64,000 nucleotides of DNA from Apus apus (taxonomy: Eukaryota > Chordata > Aves > Apodiformes > Apodidae): assembly GCF_020740795.1 (NCBI RefSeq), contig NC_067312.1:61542405-61606404 (forward strand), written 5' to 3'. Position numbers and translations under genes: made by a program. Under the pieces are notes generated by a model. The model saw only the letters and a program-made list of their open reading frames with translations, searched no databases and was not told the DNA's origin. Position 1 is the stretch's first letter. Every line of letters starts with the position of its first letter. This document shows, in pieces, positions 10,561 to 24,600 of the stretch.

Positions 10561-13500
10561 TTGCCGGTGGCGAGTTTCATCTCCCCTAGGTTAATCTGCA
10601 GGCGGAGTGCGATTACCACTGGCACGTCCCTAAACAGATGGGTGTTGCTGCAGGAGGACAGTTTGTCTGTCCTTTTGGAGATTTCCACGTTATCTTGATT
10701 TTGCTGCACAACTGGTGAACAGATGGCTGGATTATGCACTGAAATTCAAGACCAGAATCTCTGTGCATTCCTTTATAATCCTGCATTTGACATTTATAAC
10801 AGGAGGTATTTCTTTTCTGTCAAATATTACTTTTCTATTTTAACAACATTGTCAACAAGTTTCATTTAACAGACTTTTGCCATCTGAGGCAGTCTGAAAT
10901 TCACCCGGTGCTTCATATAATGTTGAAAGATACATAAACACATGGCTCACTAATCACAGCTGTTGGACTTCTTTCTCACCCACAATTCCAGTTTTCACCT
11001 TCTTTTTTGAAATTAAAGCTATACTCAGTATTTTCCTTAATGTCCTGCTGTCTGGGCTTTGTAATTTTTTGAGGTAGTTAGAAGTGGAAATAAACATGGT
11101 TTGTACGGCAGTTCTTTCAGCATTTTAAAGACTGATAGGGCAAACTGGCTTCTTTTGCTGCAGAAGTACATTTTCAGGACCTGGAGAGGATGTACTGTGG
11201 TCTGTCCCATGAATGTAAATCCTTCTCTGCACATAATCAGTCCTAGCTTTCCACTAGTGAGAGAACAAGATTGCTGTAGGTGGAGGTCTGATGGCATCCT
11301 TTACTGTGGTGTGTTTTATCTAAGCAAGCTTGTCTGTTCTAGTTGACTGCATCTGTGAAAGAGAACTGGATTTAACTCTGCTTGACATGGAAGTGGCTTG
11401 TGTGAAGCTCCTATTCCCAAGTAGAATGAAATGTGAAAAGGAAGTTGTGGAGGAGTGGTGCTGTAACACTCTTAGATACGATGTACCTGTTGAAGCGTGG
11501 AAGTATTGCCAAGGGCATCTCTTTGGAGAAAATAAAAGTATTTTTATAAAAACGGTGGTTAAATCTTACAACCAAACACAAATTTTTAAGTAGTGCTTTT
11601 CTCTAAATATGTCTGACAAAGATGGTATCTGTGATACTCTGACAAATGGGTTGCATATGCAATTATCTGCTTGCTTGCAATATTAACATTACGTATTAAA
11701 TACACTTTGTATGACATTTATTTTGAAAAATCTGTAGAAGTTTGCCGTCTGAGTACCTCCAATTTTATACCTTTTGTACCATGGACTAAATCTGTAAAAG
11801 ATACCTTGATGCATCTGCAATGTATGCCTTTCTGTGTCAAAGTGAGTTGATTGATGACCTCTTTCATAAGATGCAGGTGTTAGAACTGACAGATCTTTCC
11901 TTAAATCATATAGGAAATAGGTCTGTAGTCAATTTTGGTGTATTACACCTGTGCTTCATTTATGCTTCCTTACTGTAGGACAAGGCAAAGTGATAAACTA
12001 GAGGATATTAAGTTCACACTTTCTATTTTCACTACAAATTGTGTTCTTCTTCTGGAAGTGTTTTGGCAACGTTTTTTTTTCTTCTCCACTGTGAGTTTTC
12101 TGCACTCTGGTTGTGGTACTACAACCTCTCTGTTGTTAATTCCTTTTTTTTTTTTTCTTTTTTTTTTTTTTAACTAAGAGTATTCTGAAAATAGACATTA
12201 ATTATTTTTATTACTATTATGATATAATGGTATATACCAAGAGGGCTTTTGTGTGACATTATAGTAATATTTAGTTGTAATATGGAAAAGATGGCTCTTG
12301 TAGAACACTTTTTTCCTATTTATGTCTACTGGTTTTTTATCCTTAAACAAAACTATTTTTTTTATTAGATTATACTTAATGTAGGTATTAGGATAGACTG
12401 GATGTCTCCTAGCATCTTTCAGTCTTATTTTGTGAGATTTTATATTCAAAGTCCTGTCAAATGGCTTCAAAGGGAGCTGTTCTGTAACAGAGAATATGGC
12501 TGTACATAACTTACGTGTTTTGTTACATTTAGCGTGTTACAGTTTACATACATGAATGTATTTGCATCTGCTCTTTGTTCCGAATATTTTTTCTGGTTGA
12601 CACTTTTTTTTTTTTTTTTACATTTAAAAGGAGGTAGAGGAGAAGTGGGGAGAGAATGGGGTGCTAAACCCAGATACACAAACCCTGAGGCTTATAGATT
12701 TTCTGTAAAAACACATGACTAAATAATGTGGATTAAATCAAGTACATGTTAGGAGTTGCATTGTTTCAAAAGTGGAACATTTGTCTCTTCCTTTCTCACA
12801 CCCCTGTGCCCCTCTTCCCACCCCTCCCCGCCCTTCATTTATTGGTCTGGTTTGTTTAGGGTAACACAAAAGAGTAAGGATGGAGAAGGAGAATGACTGG
12901 GAGATGTGTTAGGATGGAGTGCAGTGAAGCCCTGAGTCTGAGCTCATGGCTAGCTAGTCCTATCCAGGATGCAGTTGAATAAGGAGAGGCTTGGCCCCTT
13001 CTGTCTCCTTGCTAAAAAGAAACACAGAGTGGGTGTGTACCAACAGTGGGATGTGTTTTTGTGCTGGAAGAAATGGATGGATTTGAAATGGATTGAGAGG
13101 CTGTTATTTGATGAATATTCCAAAGAAAATTCAAAGGAGTGCCAGAGGATTGAGTAACACTGACTGTTCATTTAGTCCAGGCTATTTCAAAATCGAGTTG
13201 CTGAAGCCTTAAGCTTTGATTCTTCTCCAGAAGTTGGGATAAGAGACCATTTTCTTTGGAGTCTGTCTAGAAAAATTGTTATTATTAAATCTTGCTTTGC
13301 TGATGATATTTATCTGTCTGCTGTGTAAATAATGAGGTGATGAACACTACTGGAAACCAGAAGATGTGCTAATTCAGCTATTTTGAATGTAAAATGCATG
13401 GTTTAGACTTAATTCTGTGATTACTTCAGAAGGGATTGTAGGTGGTATGCATGTGCACCTGTGGACAGCAAGGCAGAGAGCTCTGTATCATCTTAATACT

Positions 13501-16500
13501 AGTACTGTAATATTTAAGACTTCCCTGCTTTCACATTTTATGATAATGTTGCAAATTTCTGTAGCCTTGCACTTGTTTACATTAAGGAGATACTTAACTA
13601 AATCTTTTGATAAATACTTTTTGTAGTAATAAAAAATTCATCATGCAGAACAAATTCCTGGAAGTTATGTGTGAAACATTTGCATAGCTTTTAATTGGCC
13701 AAATATGCTTTAACCTTTTATCAAAAGGAAGCAGCTGGGTAGCTATTGCCAGTGTTTAGAAAAATCCAAAATGGAGGTGCAGGAGGAACAGAAGCCCTCA
13801 TAGGCATTGCACATGCATCAGTAAATTTCCTGTCTTTCCAAGTCAACCTCCTCTGCTTTAAATCCTCCAAAAATGTCGTGGTGACAGAACAAGTGAATAA
13901 TCCGCCCTCATCCAATGGATGCATTTATTTTCCATAAAGATGTGATCCATAAAATTTGGGCATGATTTAACAAATAATGTTTTCTAAGTTATGATGGAAC
14001 TAGCAGATGCCAACCCCTCCTTCCCTTCAAGCAGTATGACAAAGTTTTTTATGGCGTAGACAATCTGATTCCATAATCATGGTCAGTTGTCATTCTTTCA
14101 AGTGGAGGGTGTTCATTTATTCCTTGGTCTTAATTTCTGGATCAAGCCTGCAGGAGCATATTAAAAATTCAACACCAGTGTTTTCCATTCAGTTTTGTTT
14201 TTGTGTTCAGCTAATGATCCAGATGGCTGGAAGAAAATTCAGGTTCTTGCCTCTTAATCCAGAAACTAGGAAGCTGCAATTTGTATCCCTCAAGAGGATT
14301 AGAACAGCAACAGACAGTCATGAATCACTATCTCTCATGAGCAAGCAGCAATGCAAACACCAATTAAAAAAAAATGTTTTGGGTTCATATTGCTGCAGGA
14401 AGGTGAGGGATGGGGGATATTACAGCAGAGATATAGAATATACTAAATAGAAACCTAAGAGTAGGTAGAGCAATAGCAAAACATTTGAGTCCCTCCCTTC
14501 TTCTTCTGCTGATCCCTGTCTCTTTTTGAACTCTTGCCAGATGTCAAGAACCTGCTGTGCTCCTTATGCTTGGTTGTGGCAGTTGAAGGAAAAGATTTTT
14601 GAGTGATGTTCCTACCATTAGAAAGTCAATAAATGTGGATGCCCTTCTTGTGTGTGGATTCTGGATGCTGGCCCTCTTAACAGTGTTCCCCTCAGAGTCT
14701 TGCTTCAGTGCATATTCAGTGCATATTCAGTGCATATATGCAGATCTGGTCATTGAGATGTGAGAGGGACTAAAGTTTTCTTGTGATTTTTATTTCTGTA
14801 GTTGATGTTGTGGTCCAGTTCAGGAACCAGGATCAAGATGCCATATGAATAATGACAGTGCCTATTCCAAAACTTGCTTATCTTTCCAGCAGCAGACTTT
14901 TTTCTGATTTCTTATTGTGTGTGATAAATGCAATCATGAACTGTACTTGGATGTTTATTGAAAATGTAGAATTATCTAAGAGAAGCAATGCACATCAACT
15001 TTATTGTGATCTTGCCCAGGAGTCCAAATGGGTTCATAAATAGTTATTGCAGGTAGCTTAATAATAATTTCCCTTTCCTTTTGTTTTATATCTTGTGGTC
15101 TATGAAGCATTTCTACAGCTATACACAACAAGAATGTGCAAATGTATCAAGATACAATTATTACAGTGGTAGTGTCAATAAAGCTAATAGACCTAAAAGG
15201 TAACTGTGAAACTTAAAAACATGCGATGGTTTAACGTTCTCAGGAAGATTTTAAATGCTGATACGTGACAAGGTATGGTTGCTCCACATCTGATTTGAAA
15301 CCAAAGCTACCAAGAGTTAGTAATTGTATTGTGTAACACAATGAAAAGAGTAACTAGTCTACCTATAGAGCATTGCTTGCTTGTATCAAGGGGCTTGGCA
15401 GAGGGAAGCACACTGTCAATTTATGCTAGCTATTTTGTTTTTATAAACACTCATGTCAGCTACTTCTTTCTTTTTATGCAGTACTAAGCTCCTGATTGTA
15501 ATGTGTATTGTGCAACCTTAAGCTAAATAGAGCATATATAAATACAGTTTTCAAATAAAAACAGTATCACAGTGAAAAAATATCTTTGTGTTAACGTTTG
15601 AACTTCCACAGTCTGTGCACTACTGGCAGTGATGGAGAAAACTAAGGCATGAACTTCAGTCTGTTGCAGTCAGATTTTGCTATCAGCTTCAGTAGAAATT
15701 AAAATAAGTGTAAGGGTGCTGAAAGTTAGTTTTAGGCAGCTTTGTTTTTATTAAAACTTCAGAAATCAGAGGAGTCTGTTGCTGCCATGTGTATATATGA
15801 GTACATCATACAAAAACAATGACTTAGTTGAGCACTATTGTTGAAGTTTTGCAGATTTTTCCAGTTTCCTCTGGAAATTAAACAATGCTTCTGTTCCTGT
15901 TACTCACATTGGACAAAGTTCTGGAATAGCCTTCCCACTTCCAGTCAAAAAGTTCCAGCCACATTTCTGCTCACAGTTCATTTGTCCCCACCTAATTAAT
16001 ACTTCTCTTTTGGGAGATGTGGAAGAAGTGCAAATGTTGTCTCTGAGTTTATAGAGTACTTTCCCATAGTGCCTGCTTCACAACGCTTTTATGAAGAGCA
16101 TCGCTATCCTCTTCTAGTTTTAGTTTCTCTTAGAGCTGCAAAATATTGGTGGCTTATAGTTTTCACTGTATGTTATACCTGCTCTTTGAAAGGCAGATGA
16201 ACTGCATGGTTAGTGACCTTACAGGTCACTCATGTATATCCTGCTCAGGTGTCCCCATTTTTTTTCTTCAGTAGAGGTTATTGCTGTGAAGCAGACATTG
16301 TGAAGGGGTTTGCTTTGAATATGGATTGCTGTCCTTGCCACATAACCTGTGAGTGACATTCAGCCGTGCAGGTTAACACTAGCTTGGTTACCTATACATA
16401 GCTAGGACTTTGTTTTATTCTGCTAGTACTTGGGCTTTTTGTTTTGTTTTCATGTTTTGGTAGATTTTTTTGTTTGTGGGTTGGCTTTTTGTTTGTTTGT

Positions 16501-18118
16501 GGTTTTTTTTTTTGTTTGATTTTTTATTTTATTTTGTTTGTTTATTTTCTTTTAATAGATGCAGTAAATAGAAACTAATGTACGTTGTTTTCTTAAGGTA
16601 AAGGTTTTGAGGTAGCATTTCACTCAAATTTCAATGTAAGGTGCATATTATCTGCTTTACTGAATCCTTAATATGTTTGCCATTAATGGACAATAAAGGC
16701 TGCATCCTATACATGCCTCTTTCGCTCACAGCCCATGTCCAGCTTGGTACCTCATTGACTTGTAATTCTTACTGCAGCTACCTACAATGCTTCAAAATTC
16801 CCTTTCTAAGTGTACTCAGGGTAAGAAGAAAAGCACAGCCTTTGCTGTGGAAGGGCTGAGAAAATCCTCTAGCAGATCTCTCATTACAGTTTCCTTATGT
16901 CAGCATGCGTGTTCATGTTGAATGTCTGAGGTTGAAGGCTTGGTAGCTAAGCCACTGGCATTCTGGTTTGGTTTAATAGTATTGTGCTGCAGCTGATGGT
17001 AGTGGTGAGGCGCATTTGCTTCCAAACAGGAGTAATATTGTCAGTTTTTGCTTTTGCAAAAAATGCACTATGTTTGTATGTCCTTAAAGGTTAACACACT
17101 CATCCCTTGTTTCGTGCAGCATGTGCCACATTGCATTATGAAGACTGAGAGCATTGATGTTGAGTAATTTCCAGATTTCATTGTAGATTATTTTCAGTAA
17201 TCTGAAAATTCCTGCAATTTTAAATAATCTTTCAATTTTTTTTATTTTTTTATTTTTTTAAATAAATCTGCAGTAATCATTTTAGTCTTTCACCCATGAT
17301 GGTATTTTATTCTTCATTTTATTGTGGTCTGTTTACAGTTCTTTCAGTGAGTAACTTCCATGTAGATACAGAGTAAGACATCCTTATTTGCACTGTAATA
17401 ATTTTGGTTGTAAGTAAGAGAAGAATATAATTTAATAGTTCTGAAAATAGTGTGAGAAGCTTATTATTTATTTAAAATGAGACCATCTGCATGGGGCTCC
17501 AGAACTTTGACAGGGGACTAAAAACTAGATTTGGTCTTTCCATTCATCTGCAGAAAGTGAGATAAGTGTTTAAAGCATTCGAAATTTAGGTGTGTAGTCA
17601 TATGTTATACTTTACTGGAAATGGCAGTGTGGTGAGACAGGCATACATAGTAAGCGGCCTGAAAGATGCAGATTGTAAAAAAAACCCCAAACAACAAAAA
17701 AACAAACAAACTGAAAATATTAACAAATTAACAGTTTGGACTTGCTTCTCCATTTTAACTTAGTGCATGCCCATATAGCTGTGTCCTTTCTGTATAAAAT
17801 TAATGTGAAGATGTGAAAAATCAAGGTCACTGTGTTTTTTTATTTACTGCAGTGTAAAAAAGCCCAAGCATATTTCTTTCTTTGTATGCTTTGTCTCTGA
17901 GATTTTTTTATTTATTTATTTTTTAATATGGTATGCCTTCTGCTTTTTCTTGCTTTTTTGTTAAGTAACATGCAAACCCCACTACTTCTTCAGTGTTTAT
18001 TCTTGAATTGTGGTAAAGGCACATGCTAATGAGAGCATAATTGTCTAGCTAATTTAAATACTGAAAGTTCAGTAGTTATTGGAGAAATAATTGGCACAAA
18101 TGTATTTCTTTTTAACTA
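10561..18118. other. Intron 1, unannotated
   Basis: I see no gene or recognised transposon here. Low-complexity tracts include a T/C run at 12144-12171, a T run near 12606-12619 and a T/G-rich block at about 16435-16550. A perfect triple tandem of the 11-mer TTCAGTGCATA lies at 14704-14736. Another T-rich run begins at about 17229. Confidence 0.5.
14704..14736. repeat. 11-bp unit, three perfect tandem copies
   Basis: TTCAGTGCATA is repeated three times without mismatch. It is a short local tandem duplication, probably of replication-slippage origin. No coding or regulatory role is evident. Confidence 0.9.
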
Positions 18119-18605
18119 CAGAATCACAGACTGGTTGAGGTTGAAAGGAGCCCCTGGAAACTGTCAAACTTACTTGAGTCAACTAGACTTGCATAAGATC
18201 TTGTACTTGAGTGTCTTCTGGGATGCTGACCCCACAGCCTTTTTGGACCGCCTATTACAATGTTGAATCACCCCTACACTAACAATGTTTTGTCTTTGTC
18301 GAAATAGAATTTCCTGTATTTCAATTTGTGCCTGTTGCCTAATGTCTTTATTTAGCATCACTGAAAGGAGTCTAACTTTGTCTTCTTCCTCCTTTCAACC
18401 AAGTATTCATACTTGGGAGATAAGATTCTCCTGAGCCTTTTCTTATCCAGGCTGAACAATCCCACTTTGCTCAGTTGCTCCTCACAAACTGTTGCTCTGA
18501 CATCTTAGTCATATTCCCAAACTTTTGCTGTACTAGCTCCAGTATGTTCATAACTGTCTTGCACTGGGGAGCCCAGAATTGTGCACTGTACTTCAGAGTT
18601 GGCAT
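18119..18605 (-). mobile_element. Old CR1 LINE fragment, antisense
   Basis: The left end, CAGAATCACAGACTGGTTGAGG, matches the reversed CR1 3' terminus. It continues through antisense landmarks: 'ttgtgcctgttgcctaatgtc', 'gagccttttcttatccaggctgaacaatccca', 'tcagttgctcctcac' and 'tgcactggggagcccagaattgtgcactgtacttc'. The copy is noticeably diverged, with no open RT frame, and points to an older subfamily than the copies near 47 and 56 kb. About 490 bp of the 3' part is preserved. Confidence 0.85.
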
Positions 18606-21600
18606 CAAATAATCTGGTATATAGTCAGTAAAAAAGCTAGGTTACACACATTAGCTTTCCTCAACAAATATTTCTTTCTCTGAAAATTTAAATTTAGCTG
18701 AAAACATATTCTCTGCTTTTTCATTAAAGTTGCAGTAATAAATGGTTATGGACTTCACACTGTTTGTGATCTGAATCTGGATTTTACTTTCAGACAGAAG
18801 AATAACAGATTTGCAGTGTAACTCACTGTATGAAAATAATGAATGCATACAGCAGGGGTATGGAGCTGGTGTTCATAGGTGAGTGCAGCCACTGAAGTGT
18901 GTATGTGACATTAGTCAGTGGTGACAGGAAGGGAGGACTGCAGCTCCTTCTGCTTTTACAGGAATACCACTCCTCCATAGCGTCTCTCCATGAAACTATG
19001 ATACATCCTTTTCTGCTCCTCCAGTCATTCTGGATATTTTAAATATGTGTGTGTGAAGTTGGTGTCTGATTTGTGTAATTAATATTCTTCATTTCAGGAT
19101 AAATTAGAACCTCAGTACTGTGTAGACTGTAATGTTGAGTTTCCATTTCTTTTATCTAAGGCTTAAGTTCATTACATACCAAAGAATTATAGTTTAAGAT
19201 TGATAAAAATATATGTAGGAATTTTACATTTAATGTTAGGTAACTGATAGAAATGCATGTTAAACATCTCTGAAAATGTCTTTTAAAATCTTTAAAGTCC
19301 TTTATTGGACTTCTAGTGTCTTCTGTTCACTAGTGAATCTTTTCTGAGAGTTTATTACACGATTATAGGTGTTGCAGGTAGCATCCTACAGCATACCTCG
19401 CTGTATCTTCATAAATGACTGCTGCATACTATTTCTAGGAGATGAACTTTTGGCTATCATAATTAAAATTTAGTTCAAGTTTCTTGCAAATTTAAAAGAA
19501 GAACAAATCAGATCTGTTTAAGTCTAAGATTATTCAGTGTACAATACTGTAGAAATAGGGGCCAGTTTTAAAATATTTTTAACAGAATATTGAGTGTACC
19601 AAGTCAGTTATTTTCTCCATAATATGTTAGTCTGCTGCAAACTTATGTCTGGCTTTAATGGATAATAGTCAACCAAGGGTATAATATAAAATACTAAAAG
19701 AAAAAGTGAATAAATAACCCTCTGAATTAATTATTTCTTTGGGCAAAATGTAAACAACCTTTACTTGATACTTTGTATTATTGACTCAGGTGTAGTTAAA
19801 CTATTATGAAAAGAGGAATTATCTATATTTTTGTAGATCGTGCGGATCATTTGCCAAACATGAAGCATGCTTCTGCCTAGTTTTTGCCACTTCTGACAGT
19901 GATATCTCATGATGTAGCGTTAATGTCCTGGTATTATATAACACCTTTTCAAATTATTTTTGTTTCTTTTATAGCTATCTTTTGAATGAGCAGCAAGTCT
20001 CAGAGGGAATTTGGAACATTATTGAGGCCTAATTTTCTAAAAATCAAGTTTTTGTTTTAATAACTGCTTAATTTGTACAGGCAGAGTACTTCTCCCATGT
20101 TCATCTATTACTTCTCAGCTTAATTTATTAATCACCAATAAGGCAGCATTGTTATCACTGTAAATTACAAACATGATATATCTTCCTTCCATGCATGGTT
20201 TCTTGTACATAACAAAACAAAGAGGTCTGTTATATAAATGTGAATATATTGCAATTAAATCTTGACCAAGTTGATTTAATGATATTTAAATGTCTATTTG
20301 GAACAGATTAAATTGTTCTCTTGCTTTTTGTTCAGTAGCTATAGTCTGGCAACACTTCAGTACAGTTTTTCATTGAAGAACTTTGGGTTATACTTTAGGA
20401 GCATCTGTGGCTACAGGACAGTATCTCAGCATCTTGCTTTCTTCTAGTGTAGAGCAGTATCAATCGTATGTGGCTTTAAGGTTTTCTTCCGATGAAGGAA
20501 CTGTTGTTGGAACCTTCATGTGCTTCCTACTGCACACTGCCATGTGATACAGACATAGGAAGTATAATGCAATGTTTTTTGTGAATGTAAACTGATCTAG
20601 GCAAAAAAAACCCCAAAAAACAAACAACAAAAACTAAACAGGGAAACAAATAATCAGTGATGCTGAAACTTTGTTAAATTGTTTTTTAAATTTTTATGGT
20701 AGCACAGAGTAAGGGGAGGTTTATTGCAAAATCTTTTCCCCTTAGCAGTACCCTTTAGTGATTTTTCTTCTGCTTCTGATTTTTTGTATGGCATTCATTT
20801 GAGATGCTAAGTGTATGTATGATATATAAACAGAACACTAGTGTGGCTAGACTAGTTGCAGAGCTTGTCTCCTGTGACACAGACATGTTCTTTATATAAT
20901 TTACTCTGCTTATGCATATATGTCTAGTGGAAGTGGTTGCAGGTAATACACAAGGCATCATCCTTATTTTTAGTGAGCACATCCTTTTTATTTGCTCTGT
21001 AGGAAGAGATTTCTCTGAAGGAATTATTTTCTTCAGGGGCATCAATGGGGAAAAGAATTACCTTAACTCTTTTCTGAAACCCATCTAAGGAATAATGAAA
21101 CTATAAAAGCTCTGCAGGGACTTGCAGGCTAAGTATTTGCAGGATGAGATAGTGTGGTCCTCAGTATCACTGTAGTGTGTACATTATCAAGAATGAAATA
21201 TTGAAAGTGGATAGTCTGCTTTCCTAAATGAGGAGGCAAATGTGTTGCATTAACAGTTTCCTCTTTAGAAAGGTTCTATGTTGTTATTCTCCAAAATAAA
21301 TATTGAGACAGTCATCATCTTGATTTGCAGACTGCTCTTGGGCCTCTGCTGTTCCTGGGCTCATCCTTGCCTTTTGTAACAAGTTGGGTAATATTTCACT
21401 TCAGGTGTGAAGAAAATCTTAGTACAAAAAGAAGGAATAATAAATATTTTTAAAATTTTTAAACTCTTGATTAAACCTCAGCATGTTGCAGGTGATGGAG
21501 GAAATGCAGGAAGAGAGGAAGGAAGAAAAAGGAGGGATGCTGATGGTGAAGGAAGTCAGATGCTAGAAAAAAACCTTTGCATGACAGTTTTTTTCAGTTA

Positions 21601-24600
21601 GAAGAGGAAAATTAAATTGGAGTAAAAAACATTGAAGCCATAAACTCAGCTTATGATAGTATCTTTAAATTTATTTATTTATTTAATAAACACCCAGGGT
21701 ATTTTTGCTAGTTTTGCCATTCAGCTCAGGTAGCTCTTGAACATTCCTTCCTCTACCTGTACATATATGTTGGTACATTAGTAAAGCAGGTCTTACTCCT
21801 TTTACTAATTGGATATATTCTCTCAATTTTATGAAACTGAGAGCCTTTAATCTCTTGATTGAATTAATGTTCGTAAAAATGTATATGATACTGTAGGTGA
21901 GGTCTAACCAGAGATGAGATAATCTAACTGGAGGCTTGATCTTGTTCCATACAGACAGTTATATGTAGTTTGATTATCACAGTTTAGCCAGTTTCATTTA
22001 CTGTCTTTGTTTCTTTCTCACAGGCATTTCCAAAGTGAAGGGGTTTCATTTTAGGTGTATCAGCCAGTAGCTGCCATTCTTCCAGTTAGATATAAATGTA
22101 ATATAGTACTTTTTCTCCATCCCCTGGTATCTCATTTGATTGTCAAGATTAAAGAGTCTTGCTACTGGCCCTGAAGGTAACTGTGTCAGCATTTTTAGAC
22201 CAGCACAGCTGAGCTTGCCCCATGCTCTCACCTCGGCACATTTAGTTTCTAGGCTTTCATTTCTGTCTCTGATGCTTGGAGTTTAATTTCCTTTGTCTGT
22301 CTTGTGGCTTTATAGGCATAACTGATATTCAGTGTAGGAATAAAAGCCAAGTAGTTCAACCAGTACTCTTGAGAGCTAGTACAAATTAAAATTCGAGGGC
22401 CAGCTGTCTTTAAAGTATACTGGCAACCATATTCCTTACTTTTCTTCAGCAAGTCAGAAGAATCTTTCACTGCTTAGTATCAGTTACAAAGTGTAATTCA
22501 AGTTGTTAATTATCTCTTTAAGAATATATTCTTCTTCATTGTTATTTTCATAAAGTCTTGGTGAACTGTTTATATCTGTGTGCACTTTGAGGTAGTTTCA
22601 CACCAAATTAATTCTGGATGTGAAAGGCTGCGATACTTCTGATTGGTTTTGTACTTTTACATTAATAAATTGCAGTTCTCTGGATCGAGATTCATGAGCT
22701 TCTCAGTTAACATTGCTAATCAGTCCCATATATTCTGTTGACATATTTATTTATTTTTTTTTTAATTCAAGACCTATTCCTGTTTGATTGTTTTTATTTA
22801 TTTATTTTAAACTAAGTTTGTTAATTTCCTGTCATTATATGCCTATTTATTTCTATGATTGCTCTTTCCACAGGGCCTGAAAGATCTGAAATGGTGTAAT
22901 CTATTACTGAAGCAATGACTATTTGGGAAGGATGTATCTGCTTTTACCCTCAGGAACACTTGTGTATTACCATTAACGATAGCCATGTTGCCTGTGTCAC
23001 TGGACATAATGGAGGTGGGAAGAGATGGAAAGTGCAAATACTAGCTACTAAGTAGTTTCCTGGTCAGTGAAGTAGTTTCTGTGGGTGTAGTTGGTCTGTT
23101 AGGCTCAAAGACCAAACATTTACCAAACCTTGTTATGAAACAGTGGTTACACCACTGTAGTGTTATTAAATTATTGTTGCAAAAATCTAACTGACAACAA
23201 TTGAGACTGCAAAGAGATGAATTGAAAAAGCAAGATACAAGGTGAAGGAAACTGATCTTAATCTTCGGAGTCTGATTAATGTCTATGCTGTCTGGCAAGG
23301 AAATTTGAAATGTCAGGAATACAACTCCAGTGGGGCTTTTCACTAAAAATTTATCCTTGCTATTCTGAATATTTTCCCTACCTCCTTTAAAAGCTTCTTC
23401 TTAGTCACCTTACATTGCAGCTTTTACTTTCATGAAAGAATATGTCCACTGTGACTTTTCCACAGGGATAGTCAGTCTCCTGTTGTTATTTATAGACTTA
23501 GGCATGTTTCTGTTTCTTTTGGGATTTTTGTTGTTAATGTTTTGTTCTTTGGATGTTAGAAGATGATAGCATTTTTGTGTTGTGCTTGATGAAGGTGGCA
23601 TATATTGTGGTTCTGCTTTTTTTTCTGCCTGTTTCTCAGACCATGATTATTTTCCAAAAGCATGTTTCAAAATATATTTTCCCTTTCTCCCCTGTTTTTA
23701 CATCTAAGAGGAAACAAAGGCTGTTTACATGACTTAAATTCTGTCCTTGTGCAAGGCAAAGTGATGCTTCTAATTAACTGCCACTGAGTGTCCTGGCCTG
23801 GTTTGTCTTGTGGCAACCCCTTAATTCTCTCAGCAGAGGAGTGAACTTTCTCAATGTTTTATGTCTTCTGCAAGAGTTAGGTTTAATCTCTTGTGAAGCC
23901 ATGGCCAAAGAGTAACATCCTGTTGGGACTCGAATGTCCACTTTAGCACATTTCTTCTACTCCCTTCTCTTCAGTCAGTAGGTTTCTGGTAAGGATTTTC
24001 AGGCTATAGAAAATATTGTATCAAGACAACCAATTAAAAGCAAGAGTAACAGTAGTAGAATATAGCAATTTAAGTGGTGTTCTTTTATGAGGAAATGACA
24101 TTAAGCATTTGTCTTTGCATGTTGTTACAAACCTACTCTATCAGTGAAGTAAAATGTCTTAAAGACTAATTTACTATAGCATATTCATGTCAAAGGAGCA
24201 CTGTTGAAATGGCTGGGTACATTTTCAAGGGCATAAAAACCCATTCTGAAAAGTTTACTTGGGTTTTTTTCACTTAATTTTGATTTGTCTACCTTTGCAG
24301 ACCAGCATAATGATACAGACAGTATAATGCATGACTAGATTGCCAGGTGCTTTCCTTTATAAAACACTGTCTTCAGGTGGTTGTAACCTTTTTTAATATT
24401 AAATAGTACAGACAGAAATTTTTTTAAAACCTACCAACTTTATTTTAGACTAAGTGATTGATCTACTTTAAAGCAAAAAGCATGCTACAATGTCATTGTT
24501 TAGATGATGCTTGCCATCTTCATGCTTGAAAGCTGTTTTCCCCTACCTTTGTCTACTCCAGCAAAGGGGTCTAGCCTTTACTAGAGTGTAGGTTTTTTAT

